Position numbers and translations under genes: made by a program. From Terriglobales bacterium (GTDB lineage Bacteria; Acidobacteriota; Terriglobia; Bryobacterales; Bryobacteraceae), in NCBI GenBank assembly GCA_027485675.1, contig JAIXQP010000033.1:186001-250000 (forward strand): a stretch of 64,000 nucleotides of DNA, read 5' to 3'. The stretch's first letter is position 1. The number at the start of each line of letters is the position of its first letter. Under the pieces are notes generated by a model, which made no database searches, was not told the origin of the DNA, and saw only the letters and a program-made list of their open reading frames with translations. This document shows, piece after piece, positions 28,002 to 36,921 of the stretch.

Positions 28002-29967
28002 GGGTTCGCCGGGAACGCAGCCAGAACAACAGACAGCTTATCCAGCATAACGCGCTCACCCCAGCGGCCAGCCGGGTCTCGAGCGGCGCCCGGTAGCGGA
28101 GGGAGATCGTGGTCTGCGCGGCGGCGCGCGGAACGACCATGAAAAAACCCAGCTGCGTGCGTTGGATCGGGATCGCCGCACCGTCCTGCCAGGCCTCCCA
28201 GCCGTCCTCGAAGCTGATGGCGACGGCGATCAGTTGGCCCGGCGGCACGGGTCCCGAAATCGTTGCCGCGGAGGGCCCCTGCCAGGTGAAGTTGAGGGCG
28301 GGACGCGCCGGATCGTCCATCGCCGCGACATACGGGGCTATGGCTCGTAACTTGTTGCCCCGCGGAGGTTGGCCCGGTAGCTCCGAGGGAGAAACCAGAT
28401 GGGCGTAACGGACCGGCTGCAGGCGGTAGATCCGGTCGTCCCCTTCGCTCCAGACCTTTTCGAGAACCCCTTCAAACTTGTCGGGGTACTTCATGTCGCG
28501 ATAGAACTCCTGCGACTTGGGGCCGTGCACGACGATGTACTCGACGCCCAGCGCCCGGAGTTGCAGCACGGCGTCGGCGGCCTCCTCGCCGCGCCGGGAT
28601 TCCAGATCGGTGCGCACCTGGTAGGAGATGTCCACCGGAATCCGGTTGCGCAGCCCGGTTTCAAAAACACCCCCGACCTGTGGATGGAGAAACCACGAGT
28701 TGAAACGGAATCGGCTGCCGCCCGACAGGAAGAGCCGGCCGGTGGGCTGCCGTTCGGCCAAAGCGGAGGCTACGCGGAACTCGGAGGTCTCCTCCCGCGG
28801 TGCCGGCACCCACAGCTGATACCGGTGGGTCAGGAAGCGAGTGAATTGAGGTGTCGCCTGGAGGAGTACAACCAACACAACCGCGCGCGTCAGCCAAGGA
28901 TAGCGTTGCCCCAGCAATCGGAGCGATTCCACCGCGAGGAGTAGGAGAAACAGCTCATACTCCAGGGCGTATCGCCGCGACTCCGGCAGCGCGTTCAACC
29001 CGTAGGCATAGAAGCAGCTGACGAGAAACCCGAAGCAGTAAGTCGCCAGCAGCAGCAGCGAAAAGTAGCGAAGTTCGCCGAAGCGCCAGCGGCAAAGAAG
29101 CCAGAGGATCAGCAGACCGCCGACCCAAAGCAAAATGGCCATGCGTTCCTGACCCTGCAATTGATAGCCGAAGGCATCCTGGGGCCAATTGCCGAGCATG
29201 CGCAGGACAAACGATGGGGTAAGCCAAAAGGCGGCCAGCAGATACCCGAGCGCGCCGGCCGCCAGTACGCGCCCGACGGAGAAGTCAGGGGCGGGGAAGT
29301 AGACCGCCAGCAGCAGCACCACCAGCAGCGCCAGAGCGAGGCCGGCCACCCAGTTCGTTAGCACCACCGCGGCCAGAGCCACGGCAGCCAGCCACAGGGA
29401 GCCGAACGTCCGCCGGACCGCGCACCGGTGCACGGCGATCAAGGCCAGGGGCAGAAGCGCCAGGCCGACGGTGTGCGGCCCCTCTCCGTACTTGATCAGT
29501 ACCTGAATGCGCCAGGGCACTTGCATCATGCCTTGGTCGTTCCGGATGGTATCGATTAGACGGTAGAGCGGGCTGCAAAAGGTAACCGCCAAGCCGGCAC
29601 AAACGGCGACGCGGCGCGCTCCGCCAAAGTAGCGTGCGAAGAGATAAGCCGAAACGACGCCGAGGCACAGTGCCGCGAAGCTGGTGGCGCGATGCACCTC
29701 GTTGGCATCGACGGCGGGGAAGAGACGCACCCAAATCGCATTCCAGTACGGCAGCACCGGGAGATACATGAAATGCGTGGGCAGACCGCAGTATTGTAAG
29801 GGGTTCCACCCCCACGGGTCCGGCTGGTGCGCTACCCATTTCGCCATATAGGCATAGCCGCTGCTGATGGAACCGCGGTAGGGCGGGACCCCCGGCAGCA
29901 GGAGCCGCCAGTTCAGCACGACGTTCAACAGCAGCAGCAGCAGGGCCCAGAAGGCATCCGTTCGCAT
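27994..29967 (-). CDS. multi-pass membrane protein, PTPS-related/GT-C-like, copy 2
   Basis: A 657-residue membrane protein with more than ten hydrophobic helices and a C-terminal periplasmic domain. The first loop contains DPWGWNPLQYCGLPTHFMYLP-like residues and a later cytoplasm-proximal block reads IKYGEGPHTVGLALLPL. These features fit the 6-pyruvoyl-tetrahydropterin-synthase-related membrane family, thought to be GT-C-fold glycosyltransferases using polyprenyl-linked sugars. The ATG at 29967 lies 2 nt after the stop of the paralogue. Copy 1, immediately upstream, shares the IRYGEGPHMSALAVLPF block, so the two arose by tandem duplication. The donor and acceptor are unknown. Confidence 0.75.
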   Translation of the reverse strand: MRTDAFWALLLLLLNVVLNWRLLLPGVPPYRGSISSGYAYMAKWVAHQPDPWGWNPLQYCGLPTHFMYLPVLPYWNAIWVRLFPAVDANEVHRATSFAALCLGVVSAYLFARYFGGARRVAVCAGLAVTFCSPLYRLIDTIRNDQGMMQVPWRIQVLIKYGEGPHTVGLALLPLALIAVHRCAVRRTFGSLWLAAVALAAVVLTNWVAGLALALLVVLLLAVYFPAPDFSVGRVLAAGALGYLLAAFWLTPSFVLRMLGNWPQDAFGYQLQGQERMAILLWVGGLLILWLLCRWRFGELRYFSLLLLATYCFGFLVSCFYAYGLNALPESRRYALEYELFLLLLAVESLRLLGQRYPWLTRAVVLVVLLQATPQFTRFLTHRYQLWVPAPREETSEFRVASALAERQPTGRLFLSGGSRFRFNSWFLHPQVGGVFETGLRNRIPVDISYQVRTDLESRRGEEAADAVLQLRALGVEYIVVHGPKSQEFYRDMKYPDKFEGVLEKVWSEGDDRIYRLQPVRYAHLVSPSELPGQPPRGNKLRAIAPYVAAMDDPARPALNFTWQGPSAATISGPVPPGQLIAVAISFEDGWEAWQDGAAIPIQRTQLGFFMVVPRAAAQTTISLRYRAPLETRLAAGVSALCWISCLLFWLRSRRTHA

Positions 29968-29969
29968 CG

Positions 29970-31931
29970 TCAGCGCCGTCCCTTCCACCCGAGCCCGATC
30001 AGGATCAGGAAACTGGCTCCGAACAGCAGGCGGCCGATCTGGTTTTCCCGCGGGGTTTCCCAGTAGAGGTCGATCTGGTGGGTGCCGGGAGGCGCCAGGA
30101 TCCGGGTCTGTCCGAAGGCGTCGCGCACGACGGGGAACTCCTGCCCGCCCGACTTGGCCCGCCACGCGGTATCGTAACTGACCAGAACGGCCAAAGCCTC
30201 ACCGGCAGCCACCGTCGCTTCGATGTGCAAGGTGCGCGGGTTCAACCAGCGGGCGGGCGCTGGGGAGTCCGGGCCTTCTTCGAGGGCCTTCACGTACGGC
30301 GCCAGGCGCTCCACGTCCTCCCCGTTGCGGGCCGGCTGCAGCGGTTCGACTTCCGCGAGGCGGACCACCCGCGCGAGAGAGCGCCAGCGGCGTGGGATCT
30401 CATGGATCCAGTTGCCCTTGCCGTCGTCGAAGACGATCGGCAACCGGTTCCGAAAGCGCTCGGGAAACTGATAGTCCTGGAGAGGCAAAGCGGAGGTGGC
30501 GTTGTTCATTACGATCAGGTCATTGCCAGTAGCCTGCAGCCAGAGGACGGCGGGTTCGGGGTTATCCCCGAGCAGCACGGACCAGTAGAGGTTCATCAGG
30601 TCGAAATTGGTCAGGCCCTGCTCGCTCCCCCCGCCGATTTGGGCTTCGTTGAACCAACCGTTCCACCAGAAGCGGACGGTGCCCGTGACGAACGAACGGG
30701 CGCCGGGCCGGTTCTTGGCGACCCACTCCGCCGTCTGGTATTCGATACGATCCGTCCAGGCCGGGGTGCGGTGAATGTGCCGCCACGGGTAGGTGAGGTA
30801 CCCCCAGGCCGGAAGGAAACAGGCCAGCACGAGCAGCGCCGCGATCATGCGTTCGCGCTGCCAGACGCGGCGGAGGATCTCGGCTCCGGCCAGAACCAGG
30901 AACAGGTCCAACTCCGGCACCAGGCGCTCCGGCTCGCCGGCCACGCGGAAGGCCCGGTTGGTAAAGTGGTGACCCAGCACGTTCAGACTGATGAGGGCCG
31001 CCCCGCCCCAAACAAAGATCGACCAGGCATGCTCCGGCGCGCCGGCCGCTTTCCGCCAACTGACCACCCCGATCACGAGGGCCAACAGGATCGCCAGGCC
31101 CAACGACCAAAGATTGCCCGGCTGCGAAACGATGGCCAGATTCCGGCTGGTGATGGCGAGATAGGACGGCGTCAGCCAGAAAGCCGTCAGGCCGTACGCC
31201 AGCAGCGCAATGGCGGCCGCCCGCACCCAGACCATCCAATCCCGCGTGGTGACGAAGATGGCCCAGGTGAGCACCGGAAAGAAGATCGCCAGCGCCGTGG
31301 CGCCGTAGAAGTTGTTCGAGACCACCAGCGCCGCCGCCACGCTAGCGAGCGCCAACCGGCCCGGATAGCCCCGGCGAAGCCCCCACCACGCCGCCGCGAA
31401 GACGAAGGGCAGCACCGCGAGCGCGGACATATGCGGGCCCTCGCCGTAGCGAATGAGCACGTTGAAGCGCTGCGGCATGTACGGAATCACGTCGCCGCGA
31501 ATATGGGCCAGGAACAGGAAACTCGGCGAGAGCAGCGCCGCCCCGGCCGCCGCCAGCCAGGCCCGGGTTCGTGTTTCGGTGGCCACCCAAACGCATAGCC
31601 AGACTCCGGCGATGCCCAGCACGTAGAGGATCGCGGTGTAGAGGTGATAGCCGCGGGCCGGGGTGACGCCCGTGTATTTGGAGAGCGCGGCCGAACCGTA
31701 GCGCAGGGCGGGCGGGTAGATGTAGTCGAAGCGGGTTCCGCCGTACCAGAGGGGTTGCCAGCCGGGATGGGGCCAGTTTTCCGACAGATACCGGGCGTCG
31801 GCGATGAAGGTGGCGTCGATCGACGTCCAGTTCTCTAAATACTTCGTTTTGAACAGTGGCCAGATGAGCACCATGGCCAACAGCAAGACGAGAGTAAAGT
31901 GAAGAGCGGGCGACGAGCGGCGATCGTTCAA
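29970..31931 (-). CDS. multi-pass membrane protein, PTPS-related/GT-C-like, copy 1
   Basis: A 653-residue homologue of the following gene. The N-terminus has one helix and then a periplasmic loop (GWQPLWYGGTRFDYIYPPALRY-like residues) typical of these GT-C-like proteins; the HIRGDVIPYMPQRFNVLIRYGEG segment carries the block shared with copy 2. The C-terminal 230 or so residues form a soluble domain, followed by a final helix. TTG start overlaps the GT2 stop (TTGA), a start preferred because it needs no intergenic gap. Predicted to transfer or remodel sugar from a lipid carrier on the outer face of the inner membrane. Confidence 0.75.
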   Translation of the reverse strand: MNDRRSSPALHFTLVLLLAMVLIWPLFKTKYLENWTSIDATFIADARYLSENWPHPGWQPLWYGGTRFDYIYPPALRYGSAALSKYTGVTPARGYHLYTAILYVLGIAGVWLCVWVATETRTRAWLAAAGAALLSPSFLFLAHIRGDVIPYMPQRFNVLIRYGEGPHMSALAVLPFVFAAAWWGLRRGYPGRLALASVAAALVVSNNFYGATALAIFFPVLTWAIFVTTRDWMVWVRAAAIALLAYGLTAFWLTPSYLAITSRNLAIVSQPGNLWSLGLAILLALVIGVVSWRKAAGAPEHAWSIFVWGGAALISLNVLGHHFTNRAFRVAGEPERLVPELDLFLVLAGAEILRRVWQRERMIAALLVLACFLPAWGYLTYPWRHIHRTPAWTDRIEYQTAEWVAKNRPGARSFVTGTVRFWWNGWFNEAQIGGGSEQGLTNFDLMNLYWSVLLGDNPEPAVLWLQATGNDLIVMNNATSALPLQDYQFPERFRNRLPIVFDDGKGNWIHEIPRRWRSLARVVRLAEVEPLQPARNGEDVERLAPYVKALEEGPDSPAPARWLNPRTLHIEATVAAGEALAVLVSYDTAWRAKSGGQEFPVVRDAFGQTRILAPPGTHQIDLYWETPRENQIGRLLFGASFLILIGLGWKGRR

Positions 31932-32719
31932 ATCTTGCGGTCCTGCGGCTTGGCTGGCGTGTTGTAGCGGCCCAGGATGCTATCGAACTGGAGCGAGCGG
32001 CGCAGGCCGCTGCGATGCAGCAAGTACCGCATCAGCACCCAAAGAATGGAGAGACCGTAGCGCGTACTCTGCACGAACGAGGCGGACGACGCCTGCGGGA
32101 AGTAGCGCGTGGGGACGGGAACTTCGGCGATGCGCAGCCGGGCTTCCACGAATTGCGCCATGATCTCCTGGTCGAAGACGAAGTTGTCGGAGTTCATGTC
32201 GACATTCACGGTTTCGAGCGCGGAGCGGCGGTAGGCGCGGTAGCCGGTGTGGTATTCGGCCAGTTTCAAGCCGAAGACGGAGTTTTCGAGTTCCGTCAGG
32301 AAGCGGTTGGAGATGAACTTCCACCACGGCATCCCTTGTTTCATCACGTCGCCGCCGAGCAGCCGGGAGCCGAGCACGACATCGGCGGTCCCCGCCTGGA
32401 TGGGGGCGATGATCTGCGGTACGAGGGTGGGGTCGTATTGATAGTCCGGATGGACCATCACGACAATGTCGGCCCCGGCCCGCAACGCTTCGCGGTAACA
32501 GGTTTTCTGATTGGCGCCGTAGCCGTAGTTCCGGTTGTGGACGAAAATTTCAAGGCCCAGTTCCCGGGCAATTTGAATGGTCTCGTCCTTACTGCCATCG
32601 TCGACCAGAATTACGAGATCGACGACATCCCGCGGAAGCTCCTGATAGGTCATCCGCAGGGTCTTGGCGGCGTTGTAAGCCGGCATTACGACAACGACTT
32701 TCGATTTGGCGTCAGTCAT
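31928..32719 (-). CDS. family 2 glycosyltransferase (polyprenyl-phosphate sugar synthase-like)
   Basis: A 263-residue GT-A-fold enzyme of the DPM1/polyprenyl-phosphate glycosyltransferase type. The start of the domain is VVVVMPAYNAAKTL, with VDDGSKDET nucleotide-sugar motif, NYGYGANQKTCYREAL, and a metal-binding region at MVHPDYQYDP. The C-terminus lacks obvious membrane helices. It would make polyprenyl-phosphate-linked sugar, a likely donor for the two GT-C-like proteins encoded directly downstream. It overlaps the methyltransferase gene by 8 nt and the GT-C-like gene by 4 nt. Confidence 0.92.
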   Translation of the reverse strand: MTDAKSKVVVVMPAYNAAKTLRMTYQELPRDVVDLVILVDDGSKDETIQIARELGLEIFVHNRNYGYGANQKTCYREALRAGADIVVMVHPDYQYDPTLVPQIIAPIQAGTADVVLGSRLLGGDVMKQGMPWWKFISNRFLTELENSVFGLKLAEYHTGYRAYRRSALETVNVDMNSDNFVFDQEIMAQFVEARLRIAEVPVPTRYFPQASSASFVQSTRYGLSILWVLMRYLLHRSGLRRSLQFDSILGRYNTPAKPQDRKI

Positions 32720-33407
32720 GCGAGCGTTCCAGGATGCAAATGAACTGGTAGGCGAATAGGGTCTTCCACAAAAGCGATAATCTCCAAAAGAGCCACTCCA
32801 GACTCCGCGCCACCGCGTTCTGCGAATTCAGAAATACGCTGAAGGGAACCGGCGTAACGAGAACTGATTTAACAGTATAGCCAGACTGCAGGAAGAGTTC
32901 CCGCCAGCCCGACCAGACCCGGAAGTGGATATGGGTCCGGTCGAACAGTCCCTTTTCGTCCTGCGGGAACCGGCCGGAGAGCACGACGGCCCGAAAATAG
33001 AGGTTGCCGCTATTCGGGACGGAGACGATCAGCCGGCCGCCGGGCTTTAATAGCGAGCGCAACTGGCGAAGTACCTTGCCATTTTCGAGCAGATGTTCAA
33101 TGACGTCGGCGCACAGGATATAGTCAAATCTGTCGGCGAGTTCGGGGATTCCGTGGTGCAGATCGGCCACGATCAACCGGACATTTGCGGGGAACTGTCC
33201 CGGGGGCCAGGATTGGCGTTCGAGCCCGGTGACCTCGTAGCCGCGATTGGCCAGGCGGGCGGCCATGCTGCCGTCCCAACATCCGACGTCGAGCAGCGAC
33301 TTCCCGGCGCCACTCTCCGGAATGAACTCTAGAATTTGGGAATGGCTGCTCCATGGGCTAGCCTTGAAGGAATAAGTTTGCTCCGCTATCGCTTCGGCTG
33401 TTCCCAT
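32712..33407 (-). CDS. SAM-dependent class I methyltransferase
   Basis: A 231-residue methyltransferase. Motif I LLDVGCWDG is at about 38-46; the acidic motif II is VTGLER, motif III is YILCADVIEHLLE, and LKPGGRLIVSVPN follows. The C-terminus contains a hydrophobic stretch (FWRLSLLWKTLFAYQFICIL) that may associate with the membrane. It is the first gene of the minus-strand glycan run and probably modifies a sugar or lipid-linked intermediate; the substrate is not evident. Confidence 0.85.
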   Translation of the reverse strand: MGTAEAIAEQTYSFKASPWSSHSQILEFIPESGAGKSLLDVGCWDGSMAARLANRGYEVTGLERQSWPPGQFPANVRLIVADLHHGIPELADRFDYILCADVIEHLLENGKVLRQLRSLLKPGGRLIVSVPNSGNLYFRAVVLSGRFPQDEKGLFDRTHIHFRVWSGWRELFLQSGYTVKSVLVTPVPFSVFLNSQNAVARSLEWLFWRLSLLWKTLFAYQFICILERSHD

Positions 33408-33426
33408 GCCCCGACCCTCGTAACCA

Positions 33427-33456
33427 TTGACTCGATTTTCACGCCATCCCTAGGTT
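33427..33456 (+). promoter_or_regulatory. putative promoter of the adaptor lipoprotein gene
   Basis: TTGACT at 33427-33432, an 18-nt spacer, and TAGGTT at 33451-33456. The -10 ends 5 nt before the ATG at 33462, so the transcript would be leaderless or nearly so. There is no Shine-Dalgarno. The 54-nt gap also has to hold the divergent promoter of the methyltransferase-led run. Confidence 0.35.
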
Positions 33457-33461
33457 AACCC

Positions 33462-34673
33462 ATGAACTCTCGCGTCGTACTATTCCCTCTACCCCTACTG
33501 TTCGTCCTCCTCATTGGCTGCAACAAGCAGGCCGGTCCTGTGCAAGCCAAGCAGGAGTCGGGCCCCTTGGCTGTCCGCATGACCGATGTCAAGGTGCGAG
33601 ACATTACGCGCGTTGTCGAAACCACGGGCACCCTGTTCCCGTTCGAAGAGGCCGTCATCAGTGCTGAAATCGACGGGAAGGCGGAGGATGTCCGTTTCGA
33701 CCTCGGCGACGTGGTCGAAGCCGGCCAGGTGCTGGTCCGGATCAATGATGAAGAGCAGCGGTATCAGGTGCAGCAGAGCGAGGCCCAACTGCGCCAATCG
33801 CTCGAACGGCTGGGGCTGAAGGCGGAAAACGAGAAGGTTGCCGACATTCGCGAGACGCCGGACGTCCGCCGGGCGAAGGCCGACCTCACCGAGGCCGAGC
33901 AGCGGTTTAAGCGTACCCGGCAGTTGGTGGACCAGAATATCGGCGCTAAATCCGAGTTGGACCAGGCGAGTTCCCGCTTTCAGGCCGCGCAGGCCGCCTA
34001 CGATTCCACCATCAACCAAACGCGCAATCTGGTGCAGGAAGTCGAGCGGTTCCGCGCCAACCTGGAGTTGCAGCGCAAGAAGCTGCGGGATACCACCGTC
34101 AAGGCTCCCTTCCGGGCGATTGTGAAGGAGCGGCAGGTGAGCCGTGGGCAGTTCGTGCGGACCAATACGCCGCTGTTCGTGCTCGTGAAGATCGATCCGA
34201 TCCGTCTTCGCATCGAAATACCGGAGCGCATGGCGCCGTGGATCAAGGTGAACCAGCAGGTGGACGTGTCGCTCGAAGCCTTCGAGGGGCGGAAGTTTAT
34301 CGGCAAGATCTGGCGCATCTCCCCCACGGTGGACCAGAGCAAGCGGACGTTCGTGGCCGAAGCGCTCATCGATAACAAGGCCGGCGAGTTGAAGCCGGGA
34401 TCGTACGCCAAAGCGCATGTCCCCACCAGCAAGAACGAGCGGATTGTTGTGGTGCCGCAGCGCGCCGTTTACTACGTGCTGGGTTCGAACAAGGCCTTTG
34501 TGGTGAAGGATGGGGTGATTGACGCGCGGGACGTGCGGTTGGGCGACCGGATCGATCAGGATGTGGAGGTTCTGGAGGGAGTGGCGGAAGGCGAACGGTT
34601 GGCCGTCAGCCAGCTTGCCCGTCTCGATACCGGAACGAAGGTCAAGCTGGCTGCGGATACTCCGAAGAAGTAA
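33462..34673 (+). CDS. RND/HlyD-type periplasmic adaptor lipoprotein
   Basis: A 403-residue membrane-fusion protein. A lipoprotein signal ends in the lipobox LLIG-Cys20. The order is barrel-sandwich/lipoyl half (about 45-95), a coiled-coil hairpin (about 95-205, rich in E/A/R/Q), second lipoyl half, beta-barrel domain and C-terminal membrane-proximal domain. Such adaptors connect an inner-membrane pump with TolC. No RND, MFS or ABC pump and no TolC gene lies next to it: the next gene is convergent, 5 nt away. It may work with a pump encoded elsewhere. Confidence 0.9.
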   Translation: MNSRVVLFPLPLLFVLLIGCNKQAGPVQAKQESGPLAVRMTDVKVRDITRVVETTGTLFPFEEAVISAEIDGKAEDVRFDLGDVVEAGQVLVRINDEEQRYQVQQSEAQLRQSLERLGLKAENEKVADIRETPDVRRAKADLTEAEQRFKRTRQLVDQNIGAKSELDQASSRFQAAQAAYDSTINQTRNLVQEVERFRANLELQRKKLRDTTVKAPFRAIVKERQVSRGQFVRTNTPLFVLVKIDPIRLRIEIPERMAPWIKVNQQVDVSLEAFEGRKFIGKIWRISPTVDQSKRTFVAEALIDNKAGELKPGSYAKAHVPTSKNERIVVVPQRAVYYVLGSNKAFVVKDGVIDARDVRLGDRIDQDVEVLEGVAEGERLAVSQLARLDTGTKVKLAADTPKK

Positions 34674-34678
34674 GGGAC

Positions 34679-35566
34679 TTAGCGGGCGTTTTGCACTTTC
34701 GGCGTGGCCAGGTAGCCGCTGATCGTGTCTTTCCCGATGGAGTTGATCACGAGTTCATAGGGCTGGCGGGCCTTCGAGGTGTAGAACTGGAGCGGTTCGT
34801 TGAGCGTCTTATCCTTCTTCTCCATCTTCTTGTCGTCGAAGGTCAGGTCCACGGTGAAGCGGTTCTTCTTAACATCGGCCTTTTTGAGCTGCAGCATGAT
34901 GTCGCCCACGCGGCGGGCCGTCTTTTCCTTGGGCAGCGTGAACTCGAAGTAGTTCCGGTCGCCCAGAGCCTTCAGCGCCTGGAACTCCTTATAGTTGGTG
35001 GCGATCAGACCGCTCTGCTCGCCAAGGTCTCCGCGCGTCCGCTTCAGGTCGGCGATGGTTTTGTCGAGTTCGGTCTTCGTGTTGGCCACTTCCGTCTTCA
35101 CGGAGCCCACTTCCGAGGAGACGGCGGCGATCTTGGTGTTCGCGGTGCTCGCTTCCTGCTTCACTTCCGTGATCTGGCTGGCCATCTGCTGCTGGGCGGC
35201 CTTCGTTTCCCGCTCGAGCTTGGCGGTTAGCTCGACCGCCTTTTTCTCGGCATCCACCTTGGCTTGGCCGGCGGCCATGGCCGATTGCCGCCGGGCGGCT
35301 TCCAATTCGTCCTTCAACTCGCTGATGTACCGCTTGCTGGTGGCTGTCGTGACGTTGGAGGTCTCCTTAACACTCGAAATCTCGCGCGTCATCGCCTCTT
35401 TGAGCCCGGCTACTTCCGTCTTGGTCTTGTCCAACTGCAGGAACAGGTAGACGTTCGCCCCCAGAAGAGCAAGCACCGATCCGAAAAGAATCGGGATCTT
35501 GATGCCTCCACCGGAAGGGGGCGGGGGGGGCGGCGGCATGTACATCGGGTTTGGATTGGGGTTCAT
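34679..35566 (-). CDS. membrane-anchored coiled-coil protein
   Basis: Unrecognised 295-residue protein. The first 20 residues are Asn/Pro-rich with seven Pro in a row, followed by one membrane helix at about 24-44. A long coiled coil of Ala/Glu/Lys/Thr-rich heptads spans about 48-190. The C-terminal 100 or so residues form a compact domain (NYFEFTLPKEKTARRVGDIMLQL onwards). The coiled coil and anchor suggest a periplasmic structural or scaffold role. It sits between tdk (same strand, 78 nt upstream) and the convergent adaptor gene. An AGGAG lies about 12 nt before the start codon. Confidence 0.7.
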   Translation of the reverse strand: MNPNPNPMYMPPPPPPPSGGGIKIPILFGSVLALLGANVYLFLQLDKTKTEVAGLKEAMTREISSVKETSNVTTATSKRYISELKDELEAARRQSAMAAGQAKVDAEKKAVELTAKLERETKAAQQQMASQITEVKQEASTANTKIAAVSSEVGSVKTEVANTKTELDKTIADLKRTRGDLGEQSGLIATNYKEFQALKALGDRNYFEFTLPKEKTARRVGDIMLQLKKADVKKNRFTVDLTFDDKKMEKKDKTLNEPLQFYTSKARQPYELVINSIGKDTISGYLATPKVQNAR

Positions 35567-35644
35567 TGGGGGTTCAGTCTCCTGCGTTGCAACTTAGAAT
35601 AACATTCGTCTTGACAACTATATGCGACAGGTGTCAGGTGGGTT

Positions 35645-36259
35645 TCAGGTTTCCGTCCGGAGCGGTTTTGCCGTGGCAAACTCGAACCGCTCCTGCTTGG
35701 GAATTCCCGGTTCGAAACACCGGCGGCAGCGGGCTTCGTACATACCCGTAGCGCCCACTACGATTAGATCCTCGCTTTCCACCAAGCGTTGCGTATGCTT
35801 CGCCGGATTTCCACAGCGCATGCAGATCGCCAGGGTCTTGGTGATCGATTCGGCCCGCGCGAGCAGATCCGGGATGGGGGGGAACGGCCGGCCCAGGTAG
35901 TCCGTGTCGAGCCCGGCGATGATCACCTGCTTGCCGCTATCGGCCAGTTGCTCGGCTAACTCCACCAGCGCCGGACCCATGAAGTTGGCTTCGTCGATCC
36001 CCACCACCTGCGTCCGCCAGTCGAGAATGCCCAGAATGTCCTGGGCGCCGTCCACCACCTCGGAAGCCATGCGCTGGTCGGCATGAGAGACTATCTCTTC
36101 GTGCGAATAACGGATGTCGATACGCGGTTTAAAAACCTGGACCCGCTTCCTGGCGATGCGAGCCCGGCGCAGACGCCGGATCAACTCTTCACTTTTGCCC
36201 GAAAACATCGGCCCGCACACCACCTCGATCCAACCGGTGTGTCCGGTAAAAATATCCAT
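35645..36259 (-). CDS. tdk: thymidine kinase (type II)
   Basis: Salvage enzyme, 204 residues, phosphorylating thymidine with ATP. The P-loop GPMFSGKS is at 16-23, the catalytic-base region is VVGIDEANFM, and a lasso with TRYS-like flexible loop follows. A structural zinc site is formed by CMRCG and CRRC pairs. The start ATG at 36259 cannot move inward without losing the first strand (WIEVVCGPM). It is head to head with a methyltransferase gene, with only 8 nt between the two start codons, so promoters must overlap coding sequence or each other. Confidence 0.96.
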   Translation of the reverse strand: MDIFTGHTGWIEVVCGPMFSGKSEELIRRLRRARIARKRVQVFKPRIDIRYSHEEIVSHADQRMASEVVDGAQDILGILDWRTQVVGIDEANFMGPALVELAEQLADSGKQVIIAGLDTDYLGRPFPPIPDLLARAESITKTLAICMRCGNPAKHTQRLVESEDLIVVGATGMYEARCRRCFEPGIPKQERFEFATAKPLRTET

Positions 36260-36267
36260 ATCGCTTT

Positions 36268-36921
36268 ATGATGCCATGGCCCCCCGCGCTCACCCACCGG
36301 AACATTGAGCCCGAACTGCTCGCCGACGCCACCCCGGAGCAGGTGGCCGCCAATCTTGGCGACCTGCGCCGGTTGAACCGCTACTTCGGCGGGCGGCAGA
36401 CGCTCCAAACGGTCCTGGGCCCGCTGCTCCGGCCGGGCAGCCGGGTGCTCGACGTCGGCGCGGCGTCGGGCGACCACGCCGCGACGTTCGCGCAGGCAAA
36501 AGTGATCAGTATTGATATCGCGGAGTCCCATTTGCGGACCGCCGCCGGGGATCGGGTGGTGGCCGATGCGTTCGTCCTGCCCTTCGCGGCGAAGTCGTTT
36601 GATATCGTCATGGCCAACCTCTTCCTGCACCATTTCGAGGACGCCGCCATTGTCTCTCTGCTGGCCCAATTCGCCCGGCTGGCCCGGGTGGCGGTGGTCG
36701 TGAATGATCTCGAACGCAGCCGGATGGCCTGGAGCTTTCTGCCCCTCACCGCCCCGCTGCTCGGCTGGCATCCCCTGACGATTCACGATGGGACGGTGAG
36801 CGTGGCGGCGGCCTTCCAGCCGGCTGAACTCGCCGCGCTGTTCGATCGCGCGGGCCTCGCCGGCGTGCAGGTTCGCCGCCACCGGCCGTGGTTCCGTCTC
36901 TCGGCCGTCTGGCGGGCCTAA
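36268..36921 (+). CDS. SAM-dependent methyltransferase (UbiE-like)
   Basis: A 217-residue class I methyltransferase. Motif I VLDVGAASGDHA, acidic motif ISIDIAESHL, DAFVLPFAAKSFDIVMANLFLHHF in the middle, and a C-terminal SAWRA-type tail. The N-terminal DLRRLNRYFGGRQTL segment is common in acidobacterial small-molecule methyltransferases. Start ATGATG; either codon could be used. No Shine-Dalgarno is seen. It faces tdk at the 5' end and overlaps the convergent PQQ dehydrogenase by 4 nt. Substrate unknown. Confidence 0.85.
   Translation: MMPWPPALTHRNIEPELLADATPEQVAANLGDLRRLNRYFGGRQTLQTVLGPLLRPGSRVLDVGAASGDHAATFAQAKVISIDIAESHLRTAAGDRVVADAFVLPFAAKSFDIVMANLFLHHFEDAAIVSLLAQFARLARVAVVVNDLERSRMAWSFLPLTAPLLGWHPLTIHDGTVSVAAAFQPAELAALFDRAGLAGVQVRRHRPWFRLSAVWRA

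Noticed and set aside
35611-35640. TTGACA at about 35611 and a GACAGGTGTC palindrome as a plus-strand promoter
   Set aside because: No plus-strand gene follows, since tdk lies on the minus strand here; kept only as a possible operator for the coiled-coil gene.
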